A stretch of DNA of 64,000 nucleotides from Methylomonas koyamae (lineage in GTDB: Bacteria > Pseudomonadota > Gammaproteobacteria > Methylococcales > Methylomonadaceae): positions 1 through 64,000 of the forward strand of contig NZ_AP019777.1 of the NCBI RefSeq assembly GCF_019669905.1, in the 5' to 3' direction. Within the stretch, counting starts at the first letter, position 1. Every line of letters begins with the position of its first letter. The position numbers were made by a program, and so were the translations under genes. Positions 63,337-64,000 of this stretch are shown here, in pieces. The notes under the pieces are model-generated. The model was not told where the DNA came from. It saw only the letters and a list, made by a program, of their open reading frames with translations, and ran no database searches.

Positions 63337-64000
63337 ATGAAACACCACCATCGTTTATTGCTGAGTCTCGTGCTTGGCGCCGCTGCCGGTTTGGTTTGCC
63401 ACGGTTTCGCCGGCAACGGCGGCTTGCAGATGTTCAACCGTTACCTGCTGGAGCCCGTCGGTCAGATTTTCCTGCGTTTGATTTTCATGATCGTGGTGCC
63501 GATGGTAATGAGCGGCCTGATGCTTGGCGTGTACCAGCTCAGCAGCCATCACGGTCTGGCGCGGGTGGCCAAGCGTACTTTGCTGTTCACCGTGATGGCC
63601 AGTTCGGCGTCGGTGGTGATCGGCGTGTCGTTGGTCAATCTGTTGCAACCAGGCACCGGTCTGGATATTTCGCAGATGCTCGGCGACGCGGCCGGCGTGC
63701 ACAAGATTAGCCAAAACGTGGCGCAAGCCAAGCCGGTGGTGCAATCGTTGCTGGAGATCATCCCGAAAAATCCGCTCCAAAGCGCCGTGCAGGCTTTGGA
63801 CGGCGAAATGCTGTCGTTGATGTTTTTTTCGCTGGCGTTCGGCGCGGCGTTGGCGGCGGCGAATGGCGGCAAACCGTCGCGCTGGCTGGAATTGCTGGAA
63901 GAAACTTATGCCGCCTGTCTGCGCGTGGTCGACGCGGCGATGCAGTTTGCGCCGTGGGCGGTGTTCGCGTTGGTGTTTCAATCCACCTTCAAATTCGGCC
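63337..64000 (+). CDS. Dicarboxylate/amino acid:cation symporter (partial)
   Basis: Open from the ATG at 63337 to the window end, 221 codons, so the C-terminal half is missing. MKHHHRLLLSLVLGAAAGLVCHG is the first TM helix; the family (DAACS/GltP) motif LEPVGQIFLRLIFMIVVPMVMSGLMLGVYQL follows (about 38-68), then LFTVMASSASVVIGVSLVNLLQPG and the GEMLSLMFFSLAFGAALA helix. Such proteins import glutamate, aspartate or C4-dicarboxylates with Na+ or H+. The gene lies after the last cassette and belongs to the flanking chromosome. Confidence 0.92.
   Translation, partial: MKHHHRLLLSLVLGAAAGLVCHGFAGNGGLQMFNRYLLEPVGQIFLRLIFMIVVPMVMSGLMLGVYQLSSHHGLARVAKRTLLFTVMASSASVVIGVSLVNLLQPGTGLDISQMLGDAAGVHKISQNVAQAKPVVQSLLEIIPKNPLQSAVQALDGEMLSLMFFSLAFGAALAAANGGKPSRWLELLEETYAACLRVVDAAMQFAPWAVFALVFQSTFKFG

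Overview
This window is chromosomal DNA of a GC-rich gammaproteobacterium. The gene set (YcgL, DUF2333, DUF4389, Rof, DUF3422, TVP38, VPLPA-type sorting tail) and the codon style fit a Methylococcales methanotroph such as Methylomonas. That assignment is an inference: no methane-oxidation gene or rRNA lies in the window. The first base is the dnaA start codon, so the genome was probably linearised there.

Layout. 1-14 kb: dnaA, which is not followed by dnaN/recF, then housekeeping and stress genes. These are a BtuF-like binding protein, DUF3422, a TVP38 membrane protein, an Old Yellow Enzyme, a VPLPA-CTERM exoprotein, a 721-residue Fic-like/zeta-kinase protein, a chemoreceptor, a periplasmic glutathione peroxidase, and a divergent MerR/TPMT pair with a MerR-style 19-bp promoter. 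14-16.5 kb: a graveyard holding an in-frame deletion fusion of a type I restriction operon (HsdM head joined to an M48-peptidase tail), IS3 and IS21 scraps and two orphan ORFs. 16.5-23.3 kb: a minus-strand efflux operon (TetR remnant, NodT-type outer-membrane factor, HlyD adaptor, RbbA-like ABC protein, ABC-2 permease). 23.3-28.2 kb: decayed accessory DNA around a second-type FtsH, a small periplasmic protein and a MarR regulator. Candidate MarR operators with a shared 9-mer lie upstream of both the periplasmic protein and marR. 28.3-33 kb: tRNA-Pro, a YadGH-like ABC exporter co-transcribed with a 720-residue protein that combines metallopeptidase-like, penicillin-binding-like and SpoIID-like motifs, and initiator tRNA-Met.

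33-43 kb is a defence island: Mor-like regulator, YgjP-type M48 peptidase, HsdR, YhcG (DUF1016) nuclease, HsdS, a GIY-YIG nuclease and HsdM, nearly all translationally coupled. The GIY-YIG unit sits between hsdM and hsdS, and a diverged copy of the hsdM 3' end is left on its far side. 43-44 kb is non-coding with a DnaA-box pair and the guaA terminator. 44-57 kb is core: guaA, a methyltransferase, guaB, two membrane proteins, ycgL, DUF2333, DUF4389, dinB and a thioester alpha-2-macroglobulin. 57-61.4 kb holds a SIMPL gene broken by a 10-bp duplication, repeats, a dienelactone-hydrolase-like protein, Rof and a tamB remnant carrying a 162-bp MITE with an 8-bp target duplication. 61.7-63.2 kb is a two-cassette integron-type array (attC sites, no integrase in the window) carrying an unknown protein and a DODA-type dioxygenase. 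The window ends inside a dicarboxylate symporter.

The most notable items are the integrase-less cassette array, the SpoIID/PBP-like fusion, the Fic/zeta fusion, the GIY-YIG insertion with a regenerated hsdM end, the MITE in tamB, and the candidate MarR operator pair.
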